DNA from: Leptospira sp.
Lineage (GTDB): Bacteria > Spirochaetota > Leptospiria > Leptospirales > Leptospiraceae
DNA: 64,000 nt
NCBI GenBank assembly: GCA_016742255.1
Contig: JACVCB010000002.1
Location: 11,001-75,000, forward strand
Reading direction: 5' to 3'
A model generated the notes under the pieces. That model was not told the origin of the DNA. It was given only the letters and a program-made list of their open reading frames with translations, and searched no databases. Each line of letters begins with the position of its first letter. Positions within the stretch are counted from its first letter, which is position 1. Both the position numbers and the translations under genes were made by a program. Below are positions 27,644 through 37,149 of this stretch, piece by piece.

Positions 27644-29601
27644 ACCAATTCCAGAAAAATAAATGTTAGGTCGTCCTCCCAGTCTTTTATTTCTCGATTT
27701 GAAAATGACTCCAACTCTTGGATGAGTTTTCCCTTAAACAAATGGTTGGGAAGTTCACGGTTTGTTTTTAAAAAATCGATAAGGCCTGCATCACCGAACA
27801 TATTTCCTTTGGGATCAAAACATTCCAGGACCCCATCACTCAAAAGTAAAATGCGGTCTTTCGGGAAAACGGGATATGTGATTTCATCAATTTGGATTTC
27901 AGGGAACACACCTATAATTTTCCCTTTGGGATGGACTTTGATGATTTCTCCACTTGCCCTTTGTAAAAATGCACTCGGGTGACCTGCACGTCCAAACCTC
28001 CATACATTTGTAGAACTATTTAAATACAAATAGGAAGCAGTCACATATTGAGGAGAACAGTTTCCGTATAAAACTCGATTCATTCCTTCTAACACCTGTT
28101 TTGGGGATGAAATCGAATCTTTTTGCGTTGTAAAAGCAACTTTACCCATCGCTGAAATGAGAGAAGCAGGAATTCCATGACCAGATACATCACATAAAAC
28201 AATTCCTAGTTCGTATGGATTGGGAGAGTGGTATTCATAAAAATCCCCACCTACATCTTTCATCGGTTGGATGTAAATTTGGATTTGTAATCCTTTGACA
28301 TCTGGATTTGTTTTGGGAAGGGATTGCATGAGAATGTCACGAGAAATTTTCCGTTCCCTTCTAAGGCTTGTGACTTGGGCAAGAGCCAAATCTTTCTCTT
28401 GGCGGAGTAATTGGATTCGATCTGCCAAAGCAAATGCAAATAATGTGATATCAGCAAGGGATGCGATGGGAAATAACATCTCTTCTAAAAATGAATTACT
28501 TGGTAAAATTCCAAACTTGAGTAAACCATATACGATACATGTTAAGAGTAATAAAAAAAATGCGATTGAGATATAATAAAAAGACCTGATACGTTTTTTT
28601 AATCCCCAAACCAACATACCAAATAAAGTAATACAAATACTAACTGATAACCAACTCACACCGATTGATGCTTCAGCGATTCCACCAAACAAAGCGATAC
28701 AAACATTAAATAAAGAGAAGGCACCTAAAAGTTGATACAACCTAGTTGTCCTAGGTAAGCGTGCTTTGATTTTTAAAAAATTAGCTGTGAATAATACGAA
28801 GAAAAAAAGGCAAATGCTAAAAAAGACAGGGATACCGACTCGTTTCCAATAATACGAATTTGGAACAAAAAAGTATCCCCAAAATCCAAGGAGGGATAAT
28901 TGGCCGAGTCCAAAAAAGAAAACATATCCTATATAGAAAAAATAACTTTTGTCTCTGACAAAAAATGCGATTGCTAAATTGTATAAAATGATGATTCCTA
29001 AACTTCCAAAAAATAATCCATAAACCCATTGGTTTAAATAATCTTCTCTTTGAAGGTTCCTTTGGTTTGTGAAAACAATTGAAAACTGTAAGGAGATATC
29101 GGATTTGATTGCTATTAGTATGGTATCTTTTTGGTGTCCCAAACGAAACACAAAATTCCTATGTGGGATTTCTCTTTGGAACATAGGTTGTAAATGCCCA
29201 GATTTAGAAACAATGAAACTGTCTCCATCATGTTTATGATAAAATTCCACCAAATCAATATTATGTGCCTGGATTAAGAGTAGTGGAAATTTTGTTGGAT
29301 TTGGAAATTTTTCTGGATCAAGTCGTAACCATAATGTTCCTTTTAAGAAACCAAAATTGACAAATTCATCTTGGACTTGTTGAAACTTTCCCTCTTTTAA
29401 TACGGAGTCGACTCCCGTATTCGATTTTGTATCGATCCAATAACTAAATTCCTTTGTTGCAATATATTTTTCTCCAATATCTTCCTTATCCATGGAATAA
29501 ACAGGAAAGTTGAGAAAGAAAAAAACTTGGAATAGGAAAGTGATTTTGAAAAAGGATGGCTTCAATGGTAGGTAGGGACAAGGGAAAACTCCCTTGTCCA
29601 T
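27640..29601 (-). CDS. 7TMR-DISM membrane protein with SpoIIE phosphatase domain
   Basis: About 653 residues. The longest frame begins inside gltA and is rejected; candidates are ATG 29601, whose first codons form a hairpin, or TTG 29565, which starts directly at the signal peptide (KPSFFKITFLFQVFFFLNFP). Order: signal peptide, extracytoplasmic DISM-type domain (to about 200), seven membrane helices (about 200-400), a short coiled coil and a PP2C/SpoIIE phosphatase (VGGDFYEYHS, CDVSGHGIPASLIS, LLLSDGVLECFD, DDLTFIFLEL). It likely senses an external ligand and dephosphorylates STAS-type partners. First gene of a five-gene run down to the FapA-like gene. Confidence 0.88.
   Translation of the reverse strand: MDKGVFPCPYLPLKPSFFKITFLFQVFFFLNFPVYSMDKEDIGEKYIATKEFSYWIDTKSNTGVDSVLKEGKFQQVQDEFVNFGFLKGTLWLRLDPEKFPNPTKFPLLLIQAHNIDLVEFYHKHDGDSFIVSKSGHLQPMFQREIPHRNFVFRLGHQKDTILIAIKSDISLQFSIVFTNQRNLQREDYLNQWVYGLFFGSLGIIILYNLAIAFFVRDKSYFFYIGYVFFFGLGQLSLLGFWGYFFVPNSYYWKRVGIPVFFSICLFFFVLFTANFLKIKARLPRTTRLYQLLGAFSLFNVCIALFGGIAEASIGVSWLSVSICITLFGMLVWGLKKRIRSFYYISIAFFLLLLTCIVYGLLKFGILPSNSFLEEMLFPIASLADITLFAFALADRIQLLRQEKDLALAQVTSLRRERKISRDILMQSLPKTNPDVKGLQIQIYIQPMKDVGGDFYEYHSPNPYELGIVLCDVSGHGIPASLISAMGKVAFTTQKDSISSPKQVLEGMNRVLYGNCSPQYVTASYLYLNSSTNVWRFGRAGHPSAFLQRASGEIIKVHPKGKIIGVFPEIQIDEITYPVFPKDRILLLSDGVLECFDPKGNMFGDAGLIDFLKTNRELPNHLFKGKLIQELESFSNREIKDWEDDLTFIFLELV
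29576..29599. other. 10-bp perfect hairpin between gltA and SpoIIE gene
   Basis: GGACAAGGGA and TCCCTTGTCC enclose a 4-base loop, 19-42 bases past the gltA stop codon. There is no T-run after it on the minus strand, although the plus strand has ATTTTTG. It may end gltA transcription or protect its 3' end. Confidence 0.55.
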
Positions 29602-29617
29602 TTTTGTTAGTATCGTC

Positions 29618-30907
29618 TTACGCTTGTTTTTTTGCTGTTTCGTAAGAAATTTCTTTTGGACCAGTGTAAATTTGTCTTGGACGACCAATTTTTAAATTCG
29701 GGTCTTCAATCATTTCTTTCCATTGTGCAATCCAACCAGGTAATCTTCCCATAGCAAACATCACAGTGAACATGTTTGTAGGAATTCCGAGTGCCCTATA
29801 AATGATACCGGAATAGAAGTCTACGTTCGGATAGAGTTTTCTTTCGACAAAGTATGGATCATTGAGAGCTGCTTCTTCCAATTCTTTTGCGATGTCAAGG
29901 AGTGGGTCTTTGATTCCAAGTTTGTTTAACACTTTGTCACAAGCAACTTTGATGATTTTGGCACGTGGGTCAAAGTTTTTGTAAACACGGTGACCAAATC
30001 CATTCAATCGGAAACTGGAGTTTTTGTCCTTGGCTTGTTCTACGATTTTTTTCACAGACAAACCACTTTTTTTAATCCCTTCTAACATCTCCAAAACTTC
30101 TTGGTTGGCTCCACCATGGCGAGGCCCCCACAGAGCAAGGATCCCTGCAGAAATGGCACCATACAAGTTTGCAAGTGATGACCCTACAAGACGCACAGTA
30201 GAAGTAGAACAGTTTTGTTCATGGTCTGCGTGAAGGATGAGGAGTAAGTTGAGTGCAGAAACAATCTCCGGATCGATGTGATAGTCTTCTGCAGGAACAG
30301 CAAACATCATATTGAGAAAGTTTGATGCATAATCCAATTCGTTTAACGGATGGATGATGGGCTGACCAATCGACTTTTTATACGCGTATGCTGCGATGGT
30401 TGGGAATTTTGCAAGTAGGCGAATGATGGAAATTTCTCTATGTTCCTCATTCATTGGATCATAACTATCTTGGTAGTAAGTAGACAAACAACCCATCATA
30501 CAAGACATGATCGCCATCGGGTGTCCATCTTTTGGAAATCCATTGAAGAGACGTTTGAGGTCTTCATGGATCATTGTATGTTTCGTGATTGAACTATTCC
30601 ATTCTTTGAGTCTGGCATCATTTGGAAGTTTTCCATAAATGAGTAAGTGAGCAACTTCGGTAAAGGTTGACTTTGCTGCTAAATCTTCAATGGGAATTCC
30701 GCGGTATCTTAAAATTCCTTTTTCCCCATCCAAAAAGGTGATTTCACTTGTACATGCACCTGTATTTAAATAACCGGAATCAATCGTAACATAACCTGAC
30801 AATTGGCGGAGTTTTGTAATATCAATTGCCTTCTCGTCTTCACTTCCCGCTACAATCGGAAGTTCATACTCTTTTCCATCCACTTTCAGAATAGCCTTTT
30901 CGGACAT
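29618..30907 (-). CDS. gltA: Citrate synthase (type II)
   Basis: 429 residues, as in hexameric Gram-negative enzymes. The active-site His of LHADHEQNCSTSTVRLVGSS, the second His in GHRVYKNFDPRA and the GMCTSE-like oxaloacetate loop GACTSEITFLDGE are visible. It condenses acetyl-CoA and oxaloacetate at the entry of the TCA cycle, consistent with sucAB, lpd and mqo in this window. The ATG has AGGAGA at ideal spacing. Single gene by appearance, bounded by hairpins on both sides. Confidence 0.96.
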   Translation of the reverse strand: MSEKAILKVDGKEYELPIVAGSEDEKAIDITKLRQLSGYVTIDSGYLNTGACTSEITFLDGEKGILRYRGIPIEDLAAKSTFTEVAHLLIYGKLPNDARLKEWNSSITKHTMIHEDLKRLFNGFPKDGHPMAIMSCMMGCLSTYYQDSYDPMNEEHREISIIRLLAKFPTIAAYAYKKSIGQPIIHPLNELDYASNFLNMMFAVPAEDYHIDPEIVSALNLLLILHADHEQNCSTSTVRLVGSSLANLYGAISAGILALWGPRHGGANQEVLEMLEGIKKSGLSVKKIVEQAKDKNSSFRLNGFGHRVYKNFDPRAKIIKVACDKVLNKLGIKDPLLDIAKELEEAALNDPYFVERKLYPNVDFYSGIIYRALGIPTNMFTVMFAMGRLPGWIAQWKEMIEDPNLKIGRPRQIYTGPKEISYETAKKQA

Positions 30908-30925
30908 ATCTTCTCCTGTATATCT

Positions 30926-30949
30926 CTGTCTATTTCAAAGAATAGACAG
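30926..30949. other. 9-bp perfect inverted repeat in gltA leader
   Basis: CTGTCTATT and AATAGACAG with a 6-base spacer lie 19 bases upstream of the gltA ATG and 27 bases after the upstream gene's stop. No T-run follows on the minus strand. It could be an operator, a leader hairpin of gltA, or a weak terminator of the transglycosylase gene. Confidence 0.5.
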
Positions 30950-30975
30950 GGGAAAGGGAGGGGAAAAGCCATTTT

Positions 30976-33243
30976 TTACAACTTGTGGTATTTTTTCATG
31001 ATATCGTATGCGTAGTAATTCGAAACCACAATGCGACAATAGTCCCTTGATTCTTTGTAAGGTAAGTCTTCCAGAAAATGATTAAAATCACCGGAGTAGA
31101 CAGATTTTTTCCATTTTCGTAAATTCCCAGGTCCACCGTTGTAAGCAATGGATGCCCATTTCAATTCATTCCCATTCGATTTGAGTAAATAGGCTAAAAA
31201 TTTTGTTCCCAACCGAATGGAAGTATCTGGTTCGTAGAGTGAGTAAGACGAAATTCCCATCCTTTGGGCAAGTTCTCTTCCTGTGGCCGGCATGATTTGC
31301 ATAAGACCACGAGCGTTCGACCTCGATGTTGCTGTTTCCTTAAAAAAGGATTCTTGGCGCATCAGTGCATATACATTGTCTTCTGAGATTCCGTTTTCAT
31401 TCGCGTACTTGGAGACTAAATTTTGGTGAGGCCTTGGATACATCCGAACAGAAAGGGAAGTGGGAAGTAAAATCGGATCGTCTGGGATGAGGTAACGTTT
31501 GAGTAAAGACCTTGTATGAAATGCCGAATAATATGTGTTACGCGTAAGGTCTCCAATTCCAACTAAAATTTCATCTTTTTCATCTTCGGATAAATTTTCT
31601 CTTTTGACATGGAAGTTGACTAGATGGAGACCCAGGCTATCTTCTCCCACGCGGAAGTATTCTTTGGCTAGGTTCAAAAGTTTATGGCCTTGGATCCTTG
31701 AACTCATTCCTCCCAATTTGTTTCCGAGTTCATAAGAGTCCTTTGGATACACAAAACCTAAATTACGGCCAATGAGGGCACTTGATTCTTCCGGAATACC
31801 AGCTGTGTAGGACAGATACTCAAATAAATATTCTTTGTTGTAAGTTGGATTTTCTGGTTTATTGGATTCTTTGATGGTCGATAAAAACTCTTCTCTGATC
31901 ACACGAGTGTAATAGGAACCTGGGCAAAGTGCATAGTATCGTTTTAATTCTTTTTTAAATCGTTCCGTTTCTCCGTTTTCTTTTAAGGAACGTAAATACC
32001 AATACACAAGCCTTCCTTTGACAGGCAAGTTTGGAATTTCAGCGAGAGCTCTTTCAAATTTGGCAAGAGGTGCATATTGTGATTTTTCACCTTTACGATC
32101 GACTAAGTATTCGATCAGTCGGTCTTGGTAAAATAAGTTAAAAGGGTATTTGCCTAAGTATAAAATAAGATTTTCAAAATAGAGTTCTTTCTCACCTAAC
32201 CTGTCGTAGGAAGCAGCGAGCACACGGTAATACCCAGCATCTTTTCCTGGAAAGGTTTTTAAAAGTTCGATGGCTTGTTGGAATTTGTTTTGTTGGTATA
32301 AAGTGTCAGCAAGTGCGACAATCCAAGACGAGTCCATATCTACGAAGGCTTTATTGGCGCGTAAAACTCGAAATAGTTCATTTGTTTTTCCTACTTTGGT
32401 CAGGACAGAAGTTAGGTGTTTAAAACCTTCGTAATAATTCAGACGACTAGAAAAAAGTTCAGGTCTTGAGCGAAACAAAGCTTCTTTGTCATTTGAATTG
32501 ATGGCAGGTAAAAATAATGTGAGCTCTGATGGACTTAATTGTAAAATACTACCACTCCCTTTGTATTTACCCCAATCGGATGCGATCATTTGCACGGTTT
32601 GGTCTTGGAGTCCTTCTTTTTGTAAACAACCAAGCCATTCTTCTGTAGCACCTTTTTCGTCACCTAAAATCAGTTTTGCTTTTCCATATCGATACAAACT
32701 ATCACCCGTTAAAAGGTAACGTTTGTGAGAATCTTGGATGGATTGGACTTTATCTAAAATTTCCTTCCATTGGTTGTTCGAGGCAAGTAATCGGATTTGT
32801 TCATCCAATACTTTTCGACAAATCGGATCTTCTTCCATATTGAGCCGATTCAAAAACTGAATCCGTTCCATTGGAGTTAAAAAGTTTTTTGCTGTGATCT
32901 CGTTGTATAATTTCCAATAACTCAATTTGAAAAGAGTGGTTTGGAAAGGCATGATTTGCGTGAGAATCTTCCTTACTTCTTCTTCATTTGCATCAGTGAC
33001 AAATACACCTCGGATGAGAGATAACAAATACCGAAATCGTTTCTCCTTGTCTCCGTTAGGTGATTTTTCATGGAATTCAATGAGAGTGTATACTTCACTT
33101 TCCCTGGATGGAGATGTATTTCTGAAATGAGATTCAATTTCTCCCCATTGGTGGGATTTGATTAGATACTGAAGGTCTGTTTCGGCAAGTAATGATGTTG
33201 TGAAAAAGAGAAGAATTCTACTTGCTAACCAAAAATGCCTCAT
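30976..33243 (-). CDS. Soluble lytic murein transglycosylase (Slt70-like)
   Basis: 755 residues with a signal peptide (FWLASRILLFFTTSLLAE). A long superhelical all-alpha region with TPR-like units (about 30-590) is followed by a GH23 domain: ALMRQESFFKETATSRSNAR with catalytic Glu (near 630), GLMQIMPATG and ASIAYNGGPGNLRKW. It cleaves glycan strands in the periplasm, making anhydro-muropeptides, probably in wall turnover with the class A PBP type enzymes. Divergent from the next plus-strand gene across 48 bases. Confidence 0.92.
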   Translation of the reverse strand: MRHFWLASRILLFFTTSLLAETDLQYLIKSHQWGEIESHFRNTSPSRESEVYTLIEFHEKSPNGDKEKRFRYLLSLIRGVFVTDANEEEVRKILTQIMPFQTTLFKLSYWKLYNEITAKNFLTPMERIQFLNRLNMEEDPICRKVLDEQIRLLASNNQWKEILDKVQSIQDSHKRYLLTGDSLYRYGKAKLILGDEKGATEEWLGCLQKEGLQDQTVQMIASDWGKYKGSGSILQLSPSELTLFLPAINSNDKEALFRSRPELFSSRLNYYEGFKHLTSVLTKVGKTNELFRVLRANKAFVDMDSSWIVALADTLYQQNKFQQAIELLKTFPGKDAGYYRVLAASYDRLGEKELYFENLILYLGKYPFNLFYQDRLIEYLVDRKGEKSQYAPLAKFERALAEIPNLPVKGRLVYWYLRSLKENGETERFKKELKRYYALCPGSYYTRVIREEFLSTIKESNKPENPTYNKEYLFEYLSYTAGIPEESSALIGRNLGFVYPKDSYELGNKLGGMSSRIQGHKLLNLAKEYFRVGEDSLGLHLVNFHVKRENLSEDEKDEILVGIGDLTRNTYYSAFHTRSLLKRYLIPDDPILLPTSLSVRMYPRPHQNLVSKYANENGISEDNVYALMRQESFFKETATSRSNARGLMQIMPATGRELAQRMGISSYSLYEPDTSIRLGTKFLAYLLKSNGNELKWASIAYNGGPGNLRKWKKSVYSGDFNHFLEDLPYKESRDYCRIVVSNYYAYDIMKKYHKL

Positions 33244-33291
33244 GCATACTTCCTATGATTACGAATTTAGAGAGGGAAGGTTCCCCTCCTT

Positions 33292-34491
33292 ATGAGCTTA
33301 CAAACAGAATACAAACTGCGCTGGCCAGAATACAGAATCGAATTCCATCCAACGGAAGAAATCCCTAAAAAAGTTTCTCTCCAGGAGTTATGGCCAGACC
33401 TACGTGCCTTTTTTTCAGGTTACCAGTCTCGTTTTGCAAACTATCTCTTCTATTTATCGACCGATTTCTCTGGGGGGTTCAGCCTTTGTTCGGTTCTTTC
33501 CGAAAATGATGCGAGCTTTCGTTTCCACGATCCTGTTTTACAATCACCTACGGCTTTCCCCAAAACAAGTTTGGAACGGATTTGGAAACTCTGCCAAAAC
33601 CGTGAATTTGAGGAAATGGAACGAGAGGATTGGGAACTCATTGGTTATGGACTTTTGTATGAAGGAAATGTTCCTGAATTCCGGAAATGGGTTCTCACCA
33701 CAAAAGAGTTTTTTGGGCAAACCGATGACAACCGTCGTTTTTTAACCCTACTTGGTTGGGAATATTCTGAGGTTCCATTTGAGAACTCCATCTTGCATAT
33801 GTTAGTTGAATATGCAAAAGGCAAATTCGAAAAAATCCATTTTCCAACATTGGTGGATGCTGCGTTACAAGAGTCACATTGGCAACTTATAGGTGTATTG
33901 TTCCATGCTATTGAACTTGGTTTGTTACCTGAAAAGGAAGCATTTCGTGTTTGGAAGTTTATGATTGGATTTTATGAAGAATGGGAAACTTGGGAAAAGG
34001 AAAAGTTCCAGTGGGTATCTTTTGGAAAAATTCCTCCTTTTTCTGCACTTCGGTATGCAAAACGTTATTTGCCTCATTCTGTTTTTTTGAAATACCAAAC
34101 GGACTTAGAGACTGAACTTCGTGGGGATTGGATGAGTGGTAATGAGTTTGGGTATGAACTCACACATACAATGAACCCGTGTATTGATACCGTGGTAAGG
34201 TTTAAGAATGAAGGAGAAGAGTTTGAAAGGGAACTAACATCTGAATATAATTTAAAACCGTATTCTTATCTGATCCCGTTACAACTCGCTTGTATCCAGT
34301 TTGTGAAAAAAGAATATGATCAGTTTTTAAAACTCTATCAAAAATCAGGTAGGCTTAAACACTTACCATTGGCTCTCAATCTGTATTGGAGAGTTTTATT
34401 AGAAAAAGGGGATAATACTTTAAGTTCCGCCATCAAACGTTCGTTAGAGAATGGTCATGAGTCCATTACATTACCGGAAGGTTGGGAATAA
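33292..34491 (+). CDS. Protein of unknown function, Leptospira-type
   Basis: 399 residues, no signal peptide, unrecognised. Rich in Trp, Phe and Glu with an alpha-helical layout (ERIWKLCQNREFEEMEREDW, HWQLIGVLFHAIELGLLPEK), perhaps a solenoid. GGGAAGG lies ten bases before the ATG. Its stop codon directly abuts the ATG of the next gene, so the pair is co-translated. Confidence 0.78.
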   Translation: MSLQTEYKLRWPEYRIEFHPTEEIPKKVSLQELWPDLRAFFSGYQSRFANYLFYLSTDFSGGFSLCSVLSENDASFRFHDPVLQSPTAFPKTSLERIWKLCQNREFEEMEREDWELIGYGLLYEGNVPEFRKWVLTTKEFFGQTDDNRRFLTLLGWEYSEVPFENSILHMLVEYAKGKFEKIHFPTLVDAALQESHWQLIGVLFHAIELGLLPEKEAFRVWKFMIGFYEEWETWEKEKFQWVSFGKIPPFSALRYAKRYLPHSVFLKYQTDLETELRGDWMSGNEFGYELTHTMNPCIDTVVRFKNEGEEFERELTSEYNLKPYSYLIPLQLACIQFVKKEYDQFLKLYQKSGRLKHLPLALNLYWRVLLEKGDNTLSSAIKRSLENGHESITLPEGWE

Positions 34492-35265
34492 ATGCCTCTT
34501 ACGCAAGAACAGATCATGGAACTCTCCAAATTGCAGAAAATGCTAAGGAATTTGGAAAAAATTGAACGTAATGCTAAAAACGATCTTCAAAAAGAACGTG
34601 TAGCCTTTGACATCGAACGTTACAGACGTCGTATGCAAGAAGTTTCTCCGGATGGAATTCCAGATAACTTGGAACAAACCATGCGGAATGCAAAAACGAG
34701 AGAAGAAAATCCAGAAAACCTCAAACACAAAATCATTTCACAATACCCTGTGATGAAAATCACTCCCAATTCCAATGATAGTGAAATCAACCAAATTGGA
34801 ACTCTCATCAATATTATGGATTTGGAATACATTCCAATCCTTGGGGATGCTCATATCAAATTTGACTATTCCCATGCAACAGAACGTGACTCTGTATTAA
34901 AATACATGGAGAACCTTCGTAGGAATATGAAGATCCTTGTGGAAACAATTGAGGAGTATGCGGCCGCAGACAAACAAGAGTTTCGCGAACAGCTCTCTCG
35001 GATGAAAAACAAACAATCTAGGATTTTCATTGCTGAGTCTTTTGAGACCTTGGGTAAGTTCCGCGACTTCCTTGTTGCCGTAAACAATGACATAAAAGAT
35101 GGAAACAATGTCATTATGAACATGGAAGAACCAATCAAATTTAATCCACGTTTTGAAAAGGCAACGGTTTTAGAAGGTCGTTCCATTATGGAAGGACTCC
35201 GCGAATTTGAGGAATTTGCCGAGGAAGCATGTGATTTGATTCGTCTCCCGTCGTTTCGAAAGTAA
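34492..35265 (+). CDS. Coiled-coil cytoplasmic protein of unknown function
   Basis: 257 residues. N-terminal 65 residues form a charged coiled coil (ELSKLQKMLRNLEKIERNAK), then a proline-containing linker and a helical C-terminal domain (YMENLRRNMKILVETIEEYA). No family recognised. It sits between its unknown partner and a bactofilin gene 68 bases further on, so a structural or cytoskeletal role is conceivable but only inferred from position. Confidence 0.78.
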   Translation: MPLTQEQIMELSKLQKMLRNLEKIERNAKNDLQKERVAFDIERYRRRMQEVSPDGIPDNLEQTMRNAKTREENPENLKHKIISQYPVMKITPNSNDSEINQIGTLINIMDLEYIPILGDAHIKFDYSHATERDSVLKYMENLRRNMKILVETIEEYAAADKQEFREQLSRMKNKQSRIFIAESFETLGKFRDFLVAVNNDIKDGNNVIMNMEEPIKFNPRFEKATVLEGRSIMEGLREFEEFAEEACDLIRLPSFRK

Positions 35266-35333
35266 AAAAACCTTTTCATTCCTAGGGGGAAAGAGGACAC
35301 TGTGAAAAATCACATACACGGACTCGCAAACGC

Positions 35334-35774
35334 ATGGCATTAGTCAAAAATCAGACCGAAGTTACCAATTCAACTATTGGTGAGAATTCTTACTTCAACG
35401 GAAAATTCTTCATCAATGGATCTCTCAAAATTGACGGTAAATTCGAGGGAAAATCCCTCCAAGCCGAACACCTCTACATCGGGGTAACTGGAAAGGTCAA
35501 AACCAATATTACAGCTGCGAGTGTGATCGTAGAAGGGATTGTGGTAGGGAACGTAACGGCTAGAAACCGCGTGATGCTCCTTCCTACTTCTAAAATCCTT
35601 GGGGACATCAAAACTCCCGAACTCATCATCCAAAACGGGGTGATCTTAGAAGGTCGTTGTATGATTTCGAATGACCTCAAACACAGTGCAAAAGACCTCA
35701 TCGAATTGGAATACTCCAAAGACTCACTCAGTGTAGAAAAGATTTTTGGGAAACAACCAAACGCCAAAGAATAA
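35334..35774 (+). CDS. Bactofilin (polymer-forming cytoskeletal protein)
   Basis: 146 residues with the bactofilin beta-helix core (TIGENSYFNGKFFINGSLKI, EHLYIGVTGKVKTNITAA, GIVVGNVTARNRVMLLPT) flanked by short polar ends and no membrane segment. Bactofilins self-assemble into filaments without nucleotide and place wall-modifying enzymes; in Leptospira biflexa a bactofilin is known to influence helical shape. Whether this is that paralogue cannot be told. pdxA begins at the very next base after its stop. Confidence 0.92.
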   Translation: MALVKNQTEVTNSTIGENSYFNGKFFINGSLKIDGKFEGKSLQAEHLYIGVTGKVKTNITAASVIVEGIVVGNVTARNRVMLLPTSKILGDIKTPELIIQNGVILEGRCMISNDLKHSAKDLIELEYSKDSLSVEKIFGKQPNAKE

Positions 35775-36704
35775 TTGAAAACCATCTTCATTTCGGAAGG
35801 GGACCCGACGAGTATCAATTACGAACTTTTGGGTTCTTCCTTCCCACTCTTAACATCTTTAGGAAAACACCACCGCATTTACCTCATCCGAGGGCCTCAC
35901 AACCAAACCCTTTCCAAGGCCAAACAGCTCACAAAACCCGTAGACGATCCTGGATTTTATTCGATTTCCTGGGGGAATGGAAAACCCAAATCCTTTGTCC
36001 TTGGGAAACCATCAAAAACCTCAGGGAGAATGGCTTACGACTCGCTCCTTGCGGCCATCGACTTCCAAAAACAATTTGGAGGTGACCTCATCACTCTCCC
36101 TCTCTCCAAAGAGTGGGTTCAAAAAGCTGGGGTGAGGGGATTTCGTGGTCATACGGAAACTTTGGCAGAGGCTTACAAACGACCTACCTTTATGATGATG
36201 TCTGGGGAGAGGCTGAATGTGATTCCCTTAACCACTCACGTCCCCTTGAAGGATGTTGTGAAAGAACTAAAATCATTCGATTGGAAAGAACTAAAGAATG
36301 CAATCCTTCGATCTCCTTACCTAAACCAACCTAGCATCGGTTACCTTGGCTTAAACCCACATGCAGGAGAAGGGGGAAAAATTGGCACCGAAGAAACCAC
36401 AATTCTAAAAACGGGAGTTGGTGTTCTCAGAAAGGCAAAATTGACAGTGGAAGGTCCGCTTTCTGCAGATTCTGCATTTTTACCAGGAGCCAAACTGTAC
36501 GATTTGTATTTGGCAGGTTACCATGACCAAGGCCTCATCCCATTTAAATTGCTTGAAGGAAAGAAGGGTGTGAATATAACCTTAGGTCTGGATTTCACAC
36601 GAGTGTCCCCTGACCATGGAACTGCCTTTGGCATTGCCGGAAAAGGATGTGCTGATCCCACGGGACTCATCTCCTGTTTAGAACGACTTGTGGAGACAAA
36701 ATAA
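35775..36704 (+). CDS. pdxA: 4-hydroxythreonine-4-phosphate dehydrogenase PdxA
   Basis: 309 residues from a TTG directly after the bactofilin stop. Metal-ligand His segments GFRGHTETLAEAY, LNPHAGEGGKIGTEE and GYHDQGLIPFKLL are intact, and LDFTRVSPDHGTAFGIAGKG closes the substrate site. It oxidises 4-phosphohydroxythreonine in pyridoxal-phosphate synthesis (DXP-dependent route). The linkage to a bactofilin gene is physical, not functional, as far as can be seen. Confidence 0.93.
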   Translation: MKTIFISEGDPTSINYELLGSSFPLLTSLGKHHRIYLIRGPHNQTLSKAKQLTKPVDDPGFYSISWGNGKPKSFVLGKPSKTSGRMAYDSLLAAIDFQKQFGGDLITLPLSKEWVQKAGVRGFRGHTETLAEAYKRPTFMMMSGERLNVIPLTTHVPLKDVVKELKSFDWKELKNAILRSPYLNQPSIGYLGLNPHAGEGGKIGTEETTILKTGVGVLRKAKLTVEGPLSADSAFLPGAKLYDLYLAGYHDQGLIPFKLLEGKKGVNITLGLDFTRVSPDHGTAFGIAGKGCADPTGLISCLERLVETK

Positions 36705-36711
36705 AACCAAT

Positions 36712-37134
36712 ATGACTCTTTTGGAAACCTTAGCTTTTCCCGTTTTATTCATTTGGTTTGTGGGACTTCTTCTCACTTTTTTTCGAAAGGACCTTGAACC
36801 ACATTGGAAGTTCTTTTTCTTTCTTGTGTTCTGTTTTTACCTCGTTCAATTTTTCCCTGAGTTTTGGCTCGGGGTCACTCGTTGGAAGGAAAACCCCAAA
36901 GGAGAAGTGCTCCAGTGGATTTCTGCCATGGTGAATTCCATTTATGTGTTTTTGTTTTTTTTATGGCCCCTTGTCCTCATACGAATTTATTATTCTGCAT
37001 CCAATAATTTAAGTAAAACCTTGATTCCAACACTTGCCTATGGGACGGTTCTGTATTGGGCATTATTTTTTCTTTGGACCTTGTATTCAAAAGAGTTCAA
37101 TGAATGGCTTCATCAAATATTTGCAAATAAGTAA
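36712..37134 (+). CDS. Small polytopic membrane protein, unknown function
   Basis: 140 residues from ATG 36712 with about four hydrophobic segments (PVLFIWFVGLLLTFF, FFFFLVFCFYLVQFF, MVNSIYVFLFFLWPLVLI, LAYGTVLYWALFFLW). No motif recognised. The start is 7 bases after pdxA and the DegT aminotransferase begins 15 bases later, so it rides in the same transcript. Confidence 0.75.
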   Translation: MTLLETLAFPVLFIWFVGLLLTFFRKDLEPHWKFFFFLVFCFYLVQFFPEFWLGVTRWKENPKGEVLQWISAMVNSIYVFLFFLWPLVLIRIYYSASNNLSKTLIPTLAYGTVLYWALFFLWTLYSKEFNEWLHQIFANK

Positions 37135-37149
37135 AGAAAAGGGCGAACA

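Noticed and set aside
29602..29688. Upstream extension of the SpoIIE phosphatase frame into gltA
   Set aside because: It would overlap conserved gltA codons, gives a Lys-rich non-signal N-terminus and hides the true signal peptide.
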